Shown here: positions 51,001 through 59,694 of the stretch, piece by piece | Layout of the letters: every line of letters starts with the position of its first letter | How positions within the stretch are numbered: position 1 is the first letter of the stretch | Assembly: GCA_030060845.1 (NCBI GenBank) | Contig: CP094379.1 | Coordinates: 627,737 to 691,736, forward strand | DNA length: 64,000 nt | DNA from: Candidatus Midichloria sp. | GTDB taxonomy: Bacteria > Pseudomonadota > Alphaproteobacteria > Rickettsiales > Midichloriaceae | Direction of reading: 5' to 3' | The notes under the pieces: generated by a model | Databases searched by the model: none | What the model was told of the DNA's origin: nothing | Seen by the model: only the letters and a program-made list of their open reading frames with translations | Position numbers and translations under genes: made by a program

Positions 51001-51193
51001 TACAGATAGAATCGAAATAGCTTTAACCTCTAAAGATGAGCTTATCATTAGTACTTTAAAGGAATGGCAAGATTATGTAGAAAACCAAACGTTAGGTAAA
51101 TTTTCCAAAGATTCAGGAGATTTGAGCTTTGCGGAGGAGTTTGAATTGAGAAATGGAAGAGTTACTTTGCAAATTGCTAAAGCCTCTCTTTAG
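48032..51193 (+). CDS. ileS: Isoleucine--tRNA ligase, eukaryote-like type
   Basis: Class I aaRS of 1053 residues, longer than the ~930-residue common bacterial IleRS. The HIGH box is HYGH at 57-60 in PPFANGLPHYGHLLTG, and the KMSKS box is KLSKR at 605-609 followed by LKNYADP. This loop form and the long C-terminus without the zinc-finger cysteines are marks of the second IleRS clade. That clade includes eukaryotic cytosolic enzymes and the mupirocin-resistant bacterial type, and Rickettsia also uses it. The editing domain is present (WTTTPWTLPSNLA). It is last in the rnd-xerD-dnaG-rpoD-ileS run. Confidence 0.95.
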   Translation: MKLEKIYPSLEVGSSLAQAEEEIISKWQSLKIFEKSVKGDTDYVFYDGPPFANGLPHYGHLLTGFIKDTFARYQTMLGKRVERRFGWDCHGLPAEMAAEKELGVSGKNEIENFGIGNFNEHCKTSVLKHTKEWQYYVNRQARWVDFTNDYKTMDKSYIESVIWAFKELYKKSLIYESMRVMPYSWACQTPVSDFETRMDNAYREKQSKAVTFTIKLKDRIKDLPPLPTCCLIWTTTPWTLPSNLAIAVNKGIEYSAVLKDEKIYIIASALLHKYKNEIGENIVSTIKGDDLINKSYHPVFNYFADHKDAFVILHGDFVTTEDGTGMVHIAPGFGEDDFNLCQQHAIEIVCPVDNAGKFVFPVTDYIGKQVFEANDDIIIYLKKQNLWLKTEQYLHNYPHCWRTDTPLIYKAIPSWYVKVTEIRERMVKNNQQINWIPSYIKDGLFGKWLKNARDWSISRNRYWGCPIPVWQSDDPAYPHIEVYGSIAEIEAAFNVKVEDLHRPFIDKLTKKNPKDPTGKSVLRRVSDVLDCWFESGSMPYAQQHYPFENKEKFENNFPADFIVEYVAQTRGWFYTLMVLSTALFNKPPFLNCICHGVILGDRGQKLSKRLKNYADPSEVFKTVGADPLRWFMLSSGVMRGSELVIDKDAKVIKEIFRLVIKPILNSYNFFSMYANADQIEASFDLSSKNFMDQYIISKCLKIVNIIKEAMDLYDTVTATKASESFFEILTNWYIRRSRERFWKSEISQDKLAAYNTLFSVLVLICKAIAPLLPLATESIFLRLYSVDVSDNVSIHLEKYPEVNNSLIKEDLIKNMDRVMDACNAALCLRNNLGIRVRQPLAKATFIGVSEGNLSEDMSKLILDEINVKSWESLPKSEITRYANLKIKLNLQIIGRRIPTRVKQLLAALKADNWHIQDNKAVLDGIELLPEEFSITLEPKQEYKNVANSLTTNDALIILDTEITDSLKKEGLARDLVRIIQQARKDRNFAITDRIEIALTSKDELIISTLKEWQDYVENQTLGKFSKDSGDLSFAEEFELRNGRVTLQIAKASL

Positions 51194-51214
51194 GGTATAA
51201 TTGCCTTCAGCAAG

Positions 51215-52422
51215 GCCAAACAACCTTATGCTGCTAAAGCATTTTGGCATACTTGTCCAATCTCTACCAATCCACTAGGGTTATACCATAATGCATCTCT
51301 AAAAACAGGCACAGCTGGACTTTATGCAAAATACATACCTTGCAACATGCTCTTCTACATATTTATTTGCATTATATTGAGAAATTGATGCGTCTAAATT
51401 AAAATTACTTTAAAAATTTGCCAGAGAAGAGTAAAGATAGCAGCAGTGACATATCCAAGGCAAGCTGTTTTATCTCTAACCCTCTCAGTTGGCACGAAAA
51501 AGCAAATGCACAAGTTAAAATAGTAGAAAGCGCTGGAACAAAGAGCATAGTGCTGCTCAAAGTATTCGCGAACTGTTCTGCAATTAGATGAACTTTAGCC
51601 TGGCAAAATGTCATAGCTGCTATTTCTAGCAATATATTAAGCTACCATTTGCTGCACACTTGAAGGTGGATTGAGCGAGGTAATAACAATTATCTGGTTG
51701 CAGTGCAGATAGATCTCTAACAAACACTTGAGCGTTAGTCATAGGGAATATCCTTTGTAATACCAAGATTTGGCACCATCATATATATATCAATCAGCAT
51801 TGCTACAGAATAAGGCAACGCTTTAGGAAATTTTGTTATATTAAATAACCCATAATATTATCAGGCCAAAATGCAAATTTTAAGCCTTGTCAAAAGCCAG
51901 CTTTATGAGTACCTTAGCTAAAGTTCCAATCTATGTAGGGAATCAACTAGGAATTATTATATATCCCATAGCAGTAATTGAAGAAGTCGTTATAATAACA
52001 GATGTAGGTAATGAAGCAATATTAGTAATCCATCCACCTTTACTGTGCAATTTTGCCATAATATCGCTGACTTATATCTAAGCATAAAATTGCTCTATGT
52101 TTTTACCATATATTAAAGCCATGGTGAGCAAGAAAAAATATCAGGAAAATTTCTACCATCCCTCCCCCCCCAACGTATGTTCTTTAAGTGCGATCACCAA
52201 GTTATATTTATATAGCCCAACGCAAATGCAATCCACAAAATAAAGAACGATAATAATTATATCAACTATATATATTGTTAATGTACATTTTTCCTCTGCA
52301 TACAGTGCGTTGGTTGTAGCTGCTTTTAATTGAGCTTTATGGTGTGTACCAACGTAGTTGAAACAAATGCTGAAATCTATATGATTATGAAGTAAGACCT
52401 GAGCACTATTAGCAAAGTTCAT
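51215..52422 (-). pseudogene. Decayed membrane protein gene(s), unrecognised
   Basis: The minus strand carries several coding-like pieces in order. The first is an 89-codon open frame at 52153-52422 with one strong helix (YIVDIIIIVLYFVDCICVGL). Next is GGWITNIASLPTSVIITTSS with a hydrophobic tail, near 51900-52060. Then come RDLSALQPDNCYYLAQSTFK and a frame at 51405-51632 rich in hydrophobic stretches. The last piece is FRDALWYNPSGLVEIGQVCQ, ending near 51215. Together they suggest one or two lost multi-pass membrane proteins, perhaps part of a secretion or transport complex. No family is recognised. A C8 run lies near 52165-52172. Confidence 0.35.
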
Positions 52423-52473
52423 TTTAAGATAATTAAAAACCTTTGTTAACAGTATCTAAAACTTTTCATAAAT

Positions 52474-53159
52474 TTATTCTATCCTAATATTATTGCTAAA
52501 AATTTTATGAAATTGCATGGATAAAATTGCATTATGCTTGCGGGCTACTTGTATTGTTAATGCGGTGTTGGCTAGATTTAGTTCTTCATCGATTTCATCC
52601 ATTGGTTGGATATATGCTTTAATATCAGTATTTGATTAACCAATTGCAGCAATATCGTGGTAAAGATTATTTGATGCTGAGATAAGAAATTTTATAGCTT
52701 TGACATATGCTAATAAATCTTCTCTTATCTATTGATATCCATTACCAGTATTTTTAGGAGAACATATTACTTCAACTTCTTTGGGGATATCTTGGTATAG
52801 TAAACCATCAGTTTCAATTTGAACTTTTTAAAACCCCTCTTTTACTAATTGTCTTACACACTAGAGAGATCTGCTGCCTAAAAGCTTAGCCCCCAGTTAA
52901 AACCACCAACTTTTTGTAATCTGGAGAGAGCAGTTTAACCTTTTTGATTATTTCTTCAACAAAAATTTCCTGATGTTCATCAAATTCGGTATCACAAAAC
53001 ATACAAGCTAAATTACAGCCAGCAAGTCTTATAAAGTAAAGATAGCTGGAGCTCCAGCATACATACCTTCGCCTTGCAGAGTTCAAATAAAATTGAATTT
53101 ACTTTAAGGTAAGAGCCATTACCTTTTTCAGGTCCAAGTAAGGGTTATTTCCCAAGCAT
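52474..53159 (-). pseudogene. queE: 7-carboxy-7-deazaguanine synthase QueE, frameshifted
   Basis: Radical-SAM enzyme of the queuosine pathway. From an ATG at 53157-53159 the reading is MLGK, stop, PLLGPEKGNGSYLKVNSI. After a shift come QGEGMYAGAPAIF and then IRLAGCNLACMFCDTEFDEH with the three radical-SAM cysteines. KKLVVLTGG follows, then further stops and shifts. The C-terminal part (VQIETDGLLYQDIPKEVEVI, CSPKNTGNG, LSMQFHKIF) ends at a TAA at 52474-52476. All parts are present, so loss is recent and by small changes. It lies two bases after dut ends. Confidence 0.88.
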
Positions 53160-53161
53160 GT

Positions 53162-53638
53162 TTATAATTCAGTAGATCCAAATCCGCCTGCACCTCGTTC
53201 AGTTTCATCTAAAGACTCGGTCAAATTCCAGTTAATTCTTTCATATTTTGCAACCACCATCTGTGCAATTCTCATGCCTCTAGTAATTTGGAAAATCTCT
53301 TCACTTAAATTTATTAAAGATACAAGAATCTCGCCTCTATAATCAGCGTCAATTGTACCAGGAGCATTGGTGATGGTTATCCCGCTTTTTATAGCGAGTC
53401 CAGATCGCGGCCTAATTTGCGCTTCAAAACTTTTAGGCAACGCTATTGCTATGCCAGTTGGAATTAATTTCCTTTGTTTTTGCAATAATTCAATTGATTC
53501 GTTTTCTGGAATTGCCGCCATAAGATCCATACCAGCGCTGTCAATTGTAGCATAGGAAGGTAAAGGTAATTCTTTATAATGCTCAAGCTTTTTAATGGAG
53601 ACTAGAATGTTGCCCATGTTATTTATTTTGAATTCCAC
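53162..53638 (-). CDS. dut: dUTP diphosphatase Dut
   Basis: Hydrolyses dUTP to dUMP, keeping uracil out of DNA. The 158-residue protein shows the five trimeric dUTPase motifs: [44 protein letters not shown]; and [10 protein letters not shown] at the end. A second Met at residue 8 ([10 protein letters not shown]) is the more usual start, so the product may be 151 residues. It was probably co-transcribed with queE, now dead. Confidence 0.96.
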   Translation of the reverse strand: MEFKINNMGNILVSIKKLEHYKELPLPSYATIDSAGMDLMAAIPENESIELLQKQRKLIPTGIAIALPKSFEAQIRPRSGLAIKSGITITNAPGTIDADYRGEILVSLINLSEEIFQITRGMRIAQMVVAKYERINWNLTESLDETERGAGGFGSTEL

Positions 53639-53703
53639 ATATCATGTATACCAGAATTGCCAATATTGTCACTTTCTTTTTACAAATCTTCAGTGTGCTC
53701 TGG

Positions 53704-54267
53704 TTATAGAGCATTGCTTTGATATTTCTTTACTGGTCCACCATGTAACTTAATTAATCGCTCGATAATATTTGCCTTGTCCAATTTTATATGCTGATTT
53801 GTTCTTATAATTTCCATAAGATTCTTATCCAAAATTATGGTATAGGGTGCTCCACTAATTTCTAAGGTTTTCATAACTTTTTTATTTTGATCAATAAATA
53901 ACCCAAGATTAGCAATACCAGTATTTTTGTATATAGAATATAAAAAATCAGGTTGTTTTAAATCTATTGATATTGGAATAATTTCAATATCTGCAACACT
54001 TTCATATAGTAATTTTGATTTTAATGTATCCAGCCTTTTTAATTTATTAATACACTCAACACACCAACTCGCCCAAAAATAAAGGATTACTATTTGTCCT
54101 TCAAAACCTTTAATACTATAATTGTTTTCAACTTCGTCTACAAAATTAATTCTAGGTATTTTTCTACAGGTTTAGAAAAATTCTGTAGTTACCTTTTGTT
54201 CAACCTCATAAAAAGCAGCTTTAGCGCTTAAAAAAGTAGATAATAAGAATATAAAAAAGCTTTTCAT
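53704..54267 (-). pseudogene. TlpA/ResA-like thioredoxin, single in-frame stop
   Basis: A 188-codon frame from ATG at 54265-54267 to TAA at 53704-53706. It has a signal peptide (KSFFIFLLSTFLSAKAAF) and a thioredoxin fold with the redox motif WASWCVECINKL. ISGAPYTIILDKNL, the cis-Pro region, comes later. The family reduces cytochrome c apoproteins or similar exported targets. The only defect seen is an in-frame TAA at codon 32, between the signal peptide and the domain. No good restart codon follows closely, so the protein is probably not made. It could also be a sequencing error. Loss would fit the dead ccmC. Confidence 0.75.
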
Positions 54268-54339
54268 TCAGAAAAATATATAATTGAAATACTCTGCTGA
54301 TAAAGTATATAATAATTCCATAGTTCGTGCAATAATGGC

Positions 54340-55332
54340 TTAAGCAGCAATTTCTTCTTTCTTTTTAGAAATTTTTTGCATTTGTGATCTAACAAGCAGT
54401 AACCCTGCAGCAATTATTAAAGTATATCCAATATAAGAAAAATTACTATGCTGTTCTGCAAAGAATAGCCAGCCTAAAAATGCACTAAACATTAATTTGG
54501 TATATCTAAAAGGTATTACAACTGATAATTCTGATTTTAATGCATTAAAATACATGATACCATGAATAAAATAGCAGGCTGCAATAAAGCCTATTAATAG
54601 CAAATGATCTAATTTTAAATCTATACTTGATAAGTCAATGAATTCTGGAATGAGTGATAAGTTAATATTCCAAATTGTTATTTTACTCCACTTAATAAAT
54701 GCAGGAGGTATTGATAAAATTGAGGCAGTTAGCAATAAATAGAACATTTGAGTTTTGTTATGTTCAGTGCTACTTAATAATTTTACAGTGATAGTGTTGC
54801 AGGCCCAAAAAGAGGTTGCTATTAAAATTAAAATGTATCCCTTGTTATACCTGCTTCCTTTAATGTTAATTGTGCCAAATTCTGAAATAATTTCAGGATT
54901 TACAACAATAATAGCACCAATAAAAGCTAAAATTATTGCAGCTATTTTTGAAATAGAAATTTCTTCTGAGAAAAACATAATACCAAATATTGCAACAATT
55001 AAGTATTGAAGGTTTTCAAGAGCAGCTGCATCTGCCATATTAACAAAATATAACCCATGGTAAAAACATAATGCTCCAGCAACACTAAGCAAACTACGCA
55101 GCATATGAGACATTATTCTTTGAGTCTTAAGTCTTTTTAATCCATCTTTCAAAACCCAAGGTAATATAATAATAAGTAGGCTGAATTTATATAAAAAAAC
55201 TATTATTCCTGCATGCAAATCTTGTCTTAGAATTTTTACTGCAATATCCAGCCCTGCAAGAGCCAGAGTGTTAACTAACATAAATAGAATGCCATAAAGT
55301 GAATGTTGCTGTTTCATACTAATCCTCTGCAT
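54340..55332 (-). CDS. EamA/DMT-family transporter
   Basis: A 330-residue inner-membrane protein with about ten hydrophobic helices in two EamA halves. The first half has GALCFYHGLYFVNMADAAAL, a segment typical of the group. A second half (about 170-315) ends with a Lys-rich tail. In Rickettsia a related EamA carrier takes up S-adenosylmethionine from the host, and many Rickettsiales keep such carriers. The substrate here cannot be told from sequence. A second Met at residue 6 (MKQQHSLYGILFML) is a likely alternative start. Confidence 0.85.
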   Translation of the reverse strand: MQRISMKQQHSLYGILFMLVNTLALAGLDIAVKILRQDLHAGIIVFLYKFSLLIIILPWVLKDGLKRLKTQRIMSHMLRSLLSVAGALCFYHGLYFVNMADAAALENLQYLIVAIFGIMFFSEEISISKIAAIILAFIGAIIVVNPEIISEFGTINIKGSRYNKGYILILIATSFWACNTITVKLLSSTEHNKTQMFYLLLTASILSIPPAFIKWSKITIWNINLSLIPEFIDLSSIDLKLDHLLLIGFIAACYFIHGIMYFNALKSELSVVIPFRYTKLMFSAFLGWLFFAEQHSNFSYIGYTLIIAAGLLLVRSQMQKISKKKEEIAA

Positions 55333-55394
55333 ATTGGGAATTGAAAGGGGTGGATTTCTAAAAAAGCAGATACAGCAAAAGATTTCATAGCGAA

Positions 55395-55620
55395 GAAATT
55401 TTAGGTAGCTTTATATCAATAATTATGGCTTCAGTCAATTGTTTTAATGAAGTATTGTAAGGTAATTTTGAGATATAGTAATAGCGCTTTTTCTTTTTGA
55501 GAGATTGGTCGCATTGACATGTATTTTTTGCTGTTCCAGTCCAAACTTTTCAATTGCATAGCGCAACGTTGTTCTTGGCATTTTAAGTGCATATTGTATT
55601 CTAAGAATTTTATAAACGTA
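55395..55620 (-). pseudogene. Gene fragment, possibly DNA alkylation repair (AlkD-like)
   Basis: About 60 open codons include YALKMPRTTLRYAIEKFGLE. A -PRT-LRYAIEK- string is seen near the end of some AlkD-type HEAT-repeat glycosylases. The 5' side is lost into the IS982 remnant at 55621 and the 3' end is frameshifted. Identification is weak. Confidence 0.3.
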
Positions 55621-56570
55621 AATTTATAAATAGGATAAGAAGAGAGTAGCAAGTTTGAGGAGAGAGAGTTTTGCAGGAGCTAAGTGTTGAGATAGATTTG
55701 CTTAAGAAATATATACTCAACATGAAGAGATGTATCATAACTTACATTTTATACCCTAGATAATTTCTGCCAGATGTAAGAAGAATGAGAGAGAAGAAGA
55801 TTAATACCAACTCACAAAGTGTTAAGGAGAAGGAAAATTAAAGTTTTCTGGATTACTGATCATCATTCTATACTTTTATTTATCACCTTACAAAGATTTT
55901 AAAAATTATTATCTATGTCATTTATCATGTAGATATAGAGGATACTTCAAATTACCAAGCTACAACAGAACAATACAATTATGGTCAAGATTAATATTAC
56001 CGCTAACCATAATGTTACAGTTAATTTAAGGGAGATTATACAGGTATCATTGATTTTACTACATCCGCAATATGCCATGGAAACCATACAAACAACAACT
56101 GAGTATTTGGCAATATAACTAAATTAAGTATGAGTAGTTATGGATGGTATTGCAATTAATAATAAAGGCAACGGTAGTGACATATCAACAGCTTGCTCTA
56201 TCCCTCAGGGTTTTACAAAAGGCAAAATCTTTGGCAGTAAAGAATACTTATTGAAGAATTTATTTACTAAACTTTATAATCAGGGATTACGTTTATTGAC
56301 AAAAATCAGGAAAGATATGGAAAACCATTTACTTGCAATAGAAAATACTGCTTAAAAAAAGATCATTAGTTGAATCAGTGTTTAATATTCTAAAAAAGTC
56401 TATGAATTTTGAACATACAAAACATAGAGCTTCACTAAACTTCTTAGTATATATCTTAGCTTGTGTTAATGCTTATCAAAGTTCTTATCTTTACCCCTTG
56501 TACAACCAACGCTTCAAGTTAAGGAAATATAAAAATTTAAGTTTGAGCAACGCCTTCCAAGGATTTTAAA
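55621..56570 (+). mobile_element. IS982-family element, full length but decayed
   Basis: The plus strand carries the whole transposase in broken frames. The N-terminal part is shared with 18830-19095. Then come YKDFKNYYLCHLSCRYRGYF and KLPSYNRTIQLWSRLILPL, near the first catalytic site. A piece with IAINNKGNGSD follows. The 71-codon frame at 56140-56355 has FGSKEYLLKNLFTKLYNQGL, the IS982 GDKGY block with Asp changed. Last is SVFNILKKSMNFEHTKHRAS plus LNFLVYILACVNAYQS, the C-terminal motif. It is not active. Confidence 0.75.
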
Positions 56571-56587
56571 TCTATTCTTCTTATTTA

Positions 56588-57286
56588 TTACTCCATCAGT
56601 ATTTGATTCAATTTTTTCTCGCTTAAACTAGCTCCTCCAACCAATAACCCGTCTAAAATATCTATGCTGAAAAATTCATCTGCATTTTCTGGATTTACAG
56701 AACCACCATATAACAGTTGAAGATGTGGATAAATATCTTTAATTTTAGCAAATATGTAGCTAATCTCATTGGCAATTGGGGTAATACCAGAGCCTATGGC
56801 CCAAATGGGCTCATATGCAATCACAAATTTTTTAGTGCTATCTACCCCTATCTCCTCAAGCTGATTAAAGAGATATTCTAAAGTACTATTTTGATTTTTG
56901 ATCAGAGATTCACCTATACAAATTATAGGAGTAATACCAGCCTCTAAAGCCTTAGCTAACTTCCTACCTATTATTTTATTGTCTTCACCCAAATTAATGC
57001 GCCTTTCAGAATGACCAATAATCACGTATTTACATCCAATCTCATATAACATTGAAGCTGAAATCTCACCAGTATGCGCCCCTAAATCATTTGCAGAACA
57101 ATCCTGTGCTCCGAAATTTAGTTTTGCAAATGCACTAATTAAAGTTGATATATAAACAAAAGGTGGACAAACTACTAAGTTCTTAAGGTGATTCTCTGTT
57201 TTAACAGATTTAAGCAAGACAAATGCATCACGCAAAAGAATATTCATCTTCCAATTTGCAATTACTAGCTTACTTCTTTGAGTCAT
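56588..57286 (-). CDS. tpiA: Triose-phosphate isomerase
   Basis: Interconverts DHAP and GAP. The 232 residues are slightly short for the family but have all catalytic parts. They are ANWKMN (Lys13), IIGHSERR (His92), IAYEPIWAIG (Glu159) and the phosphate-binding LLYGGSVNPENADE and LVGGAS. In a reduced Rickettsiales it probably serves glycerol-phosphate supply or partial gluconeogenesis together with ppdK. rpsU lies upstream on the same strand. Confidence 0.96.
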   Translation of the reverse strand: MTQRSKLVIANWKMNILLRDAFVLLKSVKTENHLKNLVVCPPFVYISTLISAFAKLNFGAQDCSANDLGAHTGEISASMLYEIGCKYVIIGHSERRINLGEDNKIIGRKLAKALEAGITPIICIGESLIKNQNSTLEYLFNQLEEIGVDSTKKFVIAYEPIWAIGSGITPIANEISYIFAKIKDIYPHLQLLYGGSVNPENADEFFSIDILDGLLVGGASLSEKKLNQILME

Positions 57287-57313
57287 TCTAACCTAAGGAA
57301 TTACTAATAGCCC

Positions 57314-57538
57314 TTAAGAAAACTGTCTTCTCTGGTTGTTAAGCTGTCTTCTTTGAGTGCTAGCTTTCTTTTGTTTTTGCTTTCTTTTGGCAGAGGGCTT
57401 TAAATAGAAACGGTGCTCTTTCACAGACTGAAGAGTCTTTTCTCTTTGCATTAACCTCTTTAGCTCTCTCAACAAATTTTCGATATTAGATGAATTATTT
57501 GTCGTATTAAAATTAAATCGAGCGTCAACTTGTACCAA
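57314..57538 (-). CDS. rpsU: Small ribosomal subunit protein bS21
   Basis: A 74-residue basic protein. The core NIENLLRELKRLMQREKTLQ followed by HRFYLKPSAKRKQKQKKA is the alphaproteobacterial bS21 pattern. The start is TTG at 57536-57538. It is supported by GGAGG (57546-57550) seven bases before it and a near-perfect promoter, and no ATG fits. The N-terminal segment is a little longer and more polar than usual. tpiA follows 27 bases later. Confidence 0.9.
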   Translation of the reverse strand: MVQVDARFNFNTTNNSSNIENLLRELKRLMQREKTLQSVKEHRFYLKPSAKRKQKQKKASTQRRQLNNQRRQFS

Positions 57539-57584
57539 GCAAAAACCTCCAAAAAAGAATTAAAAAATAAATTTGCTATTACTA

Positions 57585-57612
57585 TTTATAGTTATGAAAT
57601 CGTTAGTGTCAA
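57585..57612 (-). promoter_or_regulatory. Promoter of rpsU-tpiA
   Basis: Minus strand TTGACA (perfect -35), 16-base spacer, TATAAA. One of the best promoters in the window. Confidence 0.7.
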
Positions 57613-58029
57613 GCTCAGTAAATCAAATTATAGCACAGTACAATCTTTTTGGTCAACACACAAGTTGGTATAGATAAAGGATTTTAATGTGGATAGGGGA
57701 GAGAAGTGAAGTGGCAATGGTATTAACTTAAGAAAAGAGATCTATTAAATGTAAAGAATATTAAAGCAGGTGAAAAAGAAGATGGCCAAGGATAGTTGTC
57801 ATCTATCAAAGGTAAGTTAAAAAAGTTAAGCCAAGAATTGTTAATACATATGCTTCCTTAACTTAAAAAACTGGTTGTCTTCTCTTGTAAGGTGCAAAGA
57901 TAAAAACTTTAAAATAGTACATTTACTGTAGATAGCACTCGTTTTTTCTGTCACATACTCACTTTAGTTTTTATCTTTGGTATTTAAGTTAAAGATGGTT
58001 GATATAGCGAGAGCATTTTGGGAGATGTT
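57613..58029. other. Gene-free stretch upstream of rpsU
   Basis: No frame is supported. The part 57853-57940 resembles 37430-37520 (same order, about 70% alike by eye), a diverged dispersed repeat of unknown origin. Confidence 0.35.
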
Positions 58030-58245
58030 AACAACCCAAGGTTGAACAAAAAAGGATTGCGATATATTATCATCTAAAAAGGAAAAAAGCATATGACATC
58101 CTTTGAAGGTAGGCCCAAAAATTAATCATTATAAAGTGTTTTTGTGAACTGAAGATGCTAGGCATATTAGTACTCTGGAGAGATTGCCTCAAAGAACATG
58201 GTCCCCGGCATACGACTTTAGGGTTGTTAACAGTTTCTAATTTGA
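58030..58245 (+). mobile_element. IS5-family fragment, N-terminal part
   Basis: The leader (GATATATTATCATCTAAAAA) is followed by a deletion and then, in frame pieces, the STLERLPQRTWSPAYDF-like part that matches the WRDLPKEHGPWH region of other copies. It stops at about 58245. Confidence 0.6.
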
Positions 58246-58279
58246 ATATAGAGGTGAAGTGTAGTGAATAACAATAGCC

Positions 58280-58556
58280 TTAATAGTGCCAACCAGCGTT
58301 TTTAGAGTACCAAAATATAGGGTTTACTTCTGATAAAGGGGCAAAAATGGTACGGAGCGATGAAGTGGTGGTTGCTGTAGTAAGTGTCGCTGGCTCGGTG
58401 GTCGTAGTTATTGTTGGAAATTGATAGATATTTAAAGATGCTATTGGGGTGATAACTAGCAACTGCTAAATCCGATCTGCCGTTACCGCTGAAATCAGCC
58501 ACTGCTATTCCTGTAGGATACGATCCAGCATTAATTACTTGTAAACCCAAAACCAT
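58280..58556 (-). pseudogene. FG-GAP/VCBS-repeat protein fragment
   Basis: An 84-codon minus-strand frame with INAGSYPTGIAVADFSGNGR then SDLAVASYHPNSI. This matches the FG-GAP repeat pattern (YP-GIAVADFNGDG--DLAVA), normally found in tandem in secreted or surface beta-propeller proteins. A Thr-rich stretch follows in another frame. Only about one repeat remains, with neither a proper start nor end, so it is a fragment of a lost large surface protein. Confidence 0.55.
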
Positions 58557-58842
58557 ATAATAAAGGTATTTCTTGTACCTAACTTAAGAGATGAACTTGA
58601 AGAGTAATAACCCCTTATTAGCCAAGTCACCTCGACTTTAAAATTTTTGGGCTATTTTTGATGAATATCATAGGTAGAGCCTTTGTTAGTGCTCCCAAAA
58701 TAATTAATACTATAAATTTATGTCAATATTCATTAATCACATTTTAACACCAACTTACAGCTCCAGTAGTGAAGGTTCATGAAAATTAAGCGAGTTTGTG
58801 ATAGAAAAAAATCGCCTTACTCTATTCATGCACCACTTTCAA
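58557..58842. other. Gene-free stretch before prmC
   Basis: About 285 bases with no supported frame, repeat or RNA. Confidence 0.4.
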
Positions 58843-59694
58843 CTACGAGATACAAATAACTCTCGGGATTTGCGCTAGATCATGAGCTATTTGGTTAATA
58901 CTAAAATTATATTTACTGACAAGTTTACTTAGATCATCTAACTGATTATAACCAAACTCAAAGAAGGCTTTACCATCTATTTCTAAATATTCATGTAGTT
59001 TTTCTAAAATACTCTCATAATGGGTTAAGCCACTTGCATAATCTGTCAATGCAACTTTAGGCTCATAGTCTTTAACACCCTTTGCAAGATTTGACCATTC
59101 TTCTAAGCCTATATAAGGGGGATTAGAAACGATAATCTCAAATTTTTTCTCTGGCTTAATCTGTTCAAACCAATTACTTTTAATAAGCTGTATCCTATTA
59201 CTTACCCCTAGCCTATCTGCATTAGCCTGTGCTATTCTCAAGGCGCCTTCAGATATATCAATTCCTGTAGCGGTTGCATTGGTATAAATCTTTAAAAGCG
59301 TTATCAGTATGCAACCAGTACCAGTACCAAGATCTAATATATTAAGCTTTCCATCTGATTTTGGAAAATGTTTTTGTACCAATTCAACAATCAATTCAGT
59401 TTCTGGCCTGGGAATTAAAACCTCTGGGTTAACTATAAAATCATACTTCCAAAATGCTTTATAACCTAATATATAAGCTATGGGCTCCTTTTCAATTTTT
59501 CTTTGCAGTAAAGCTTCGCAGGTCCTTATTTGTTCTTGGGTTACCTCATTCTCATAAAGCATTAACAAACTTTCCCTATTCTTAAGATTAAGCACATTCA
59601 TCATTAATAAACTTGCTTCTAAATCCGGTGTTGTAGTGATATCGTGTTTTATTAAGGCTTGCTTTATTTTTTGCAATAAACTTTTTGACTGCAT
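58843..59694 (-). CDS. prmC: Release factor glutamine methyltransferase PrmC (HemK)
   Basis: Methylates the Gln of the GGQ motif in RF1/RF2. The 283 residues have a helical N-terminal domain, the PRPETE element, SAM motif DLGTGTG at 121-127, and the catalytic NPPY at 191-194 in IIVSNPPYIG. Its start overlaps the end of the dead 5-formyl-THF cyclo-ligase gene by 31 bases. prfA, its usual partner, is not nearby. Confidence 0.95.
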   Translation of the reverse strand: MQSKSLLQKIKQALIKHDITTTPDLEASLLMMNVLNLKNRESLLMLYENEVTQEQIRTCEALLQRKIEKEPIAYILGYKAFWKYDFIVNPEVLIPRPETELIVELVQKHFPKSDGKLNILDLGTGTGCILITLLKIYTNATATGIDISEGALRIAQANADRLGVSNRIQLIKSNWFEQIKPEKKFEIIVSNPPYIGLEEWSNLAKGVKDYEPKVALTDYASGLTHYESILEKLHEYLEIDGKAFFEFGYNQLDDLSKLVSKYNFSINQIAHDLAQIPRVICIS

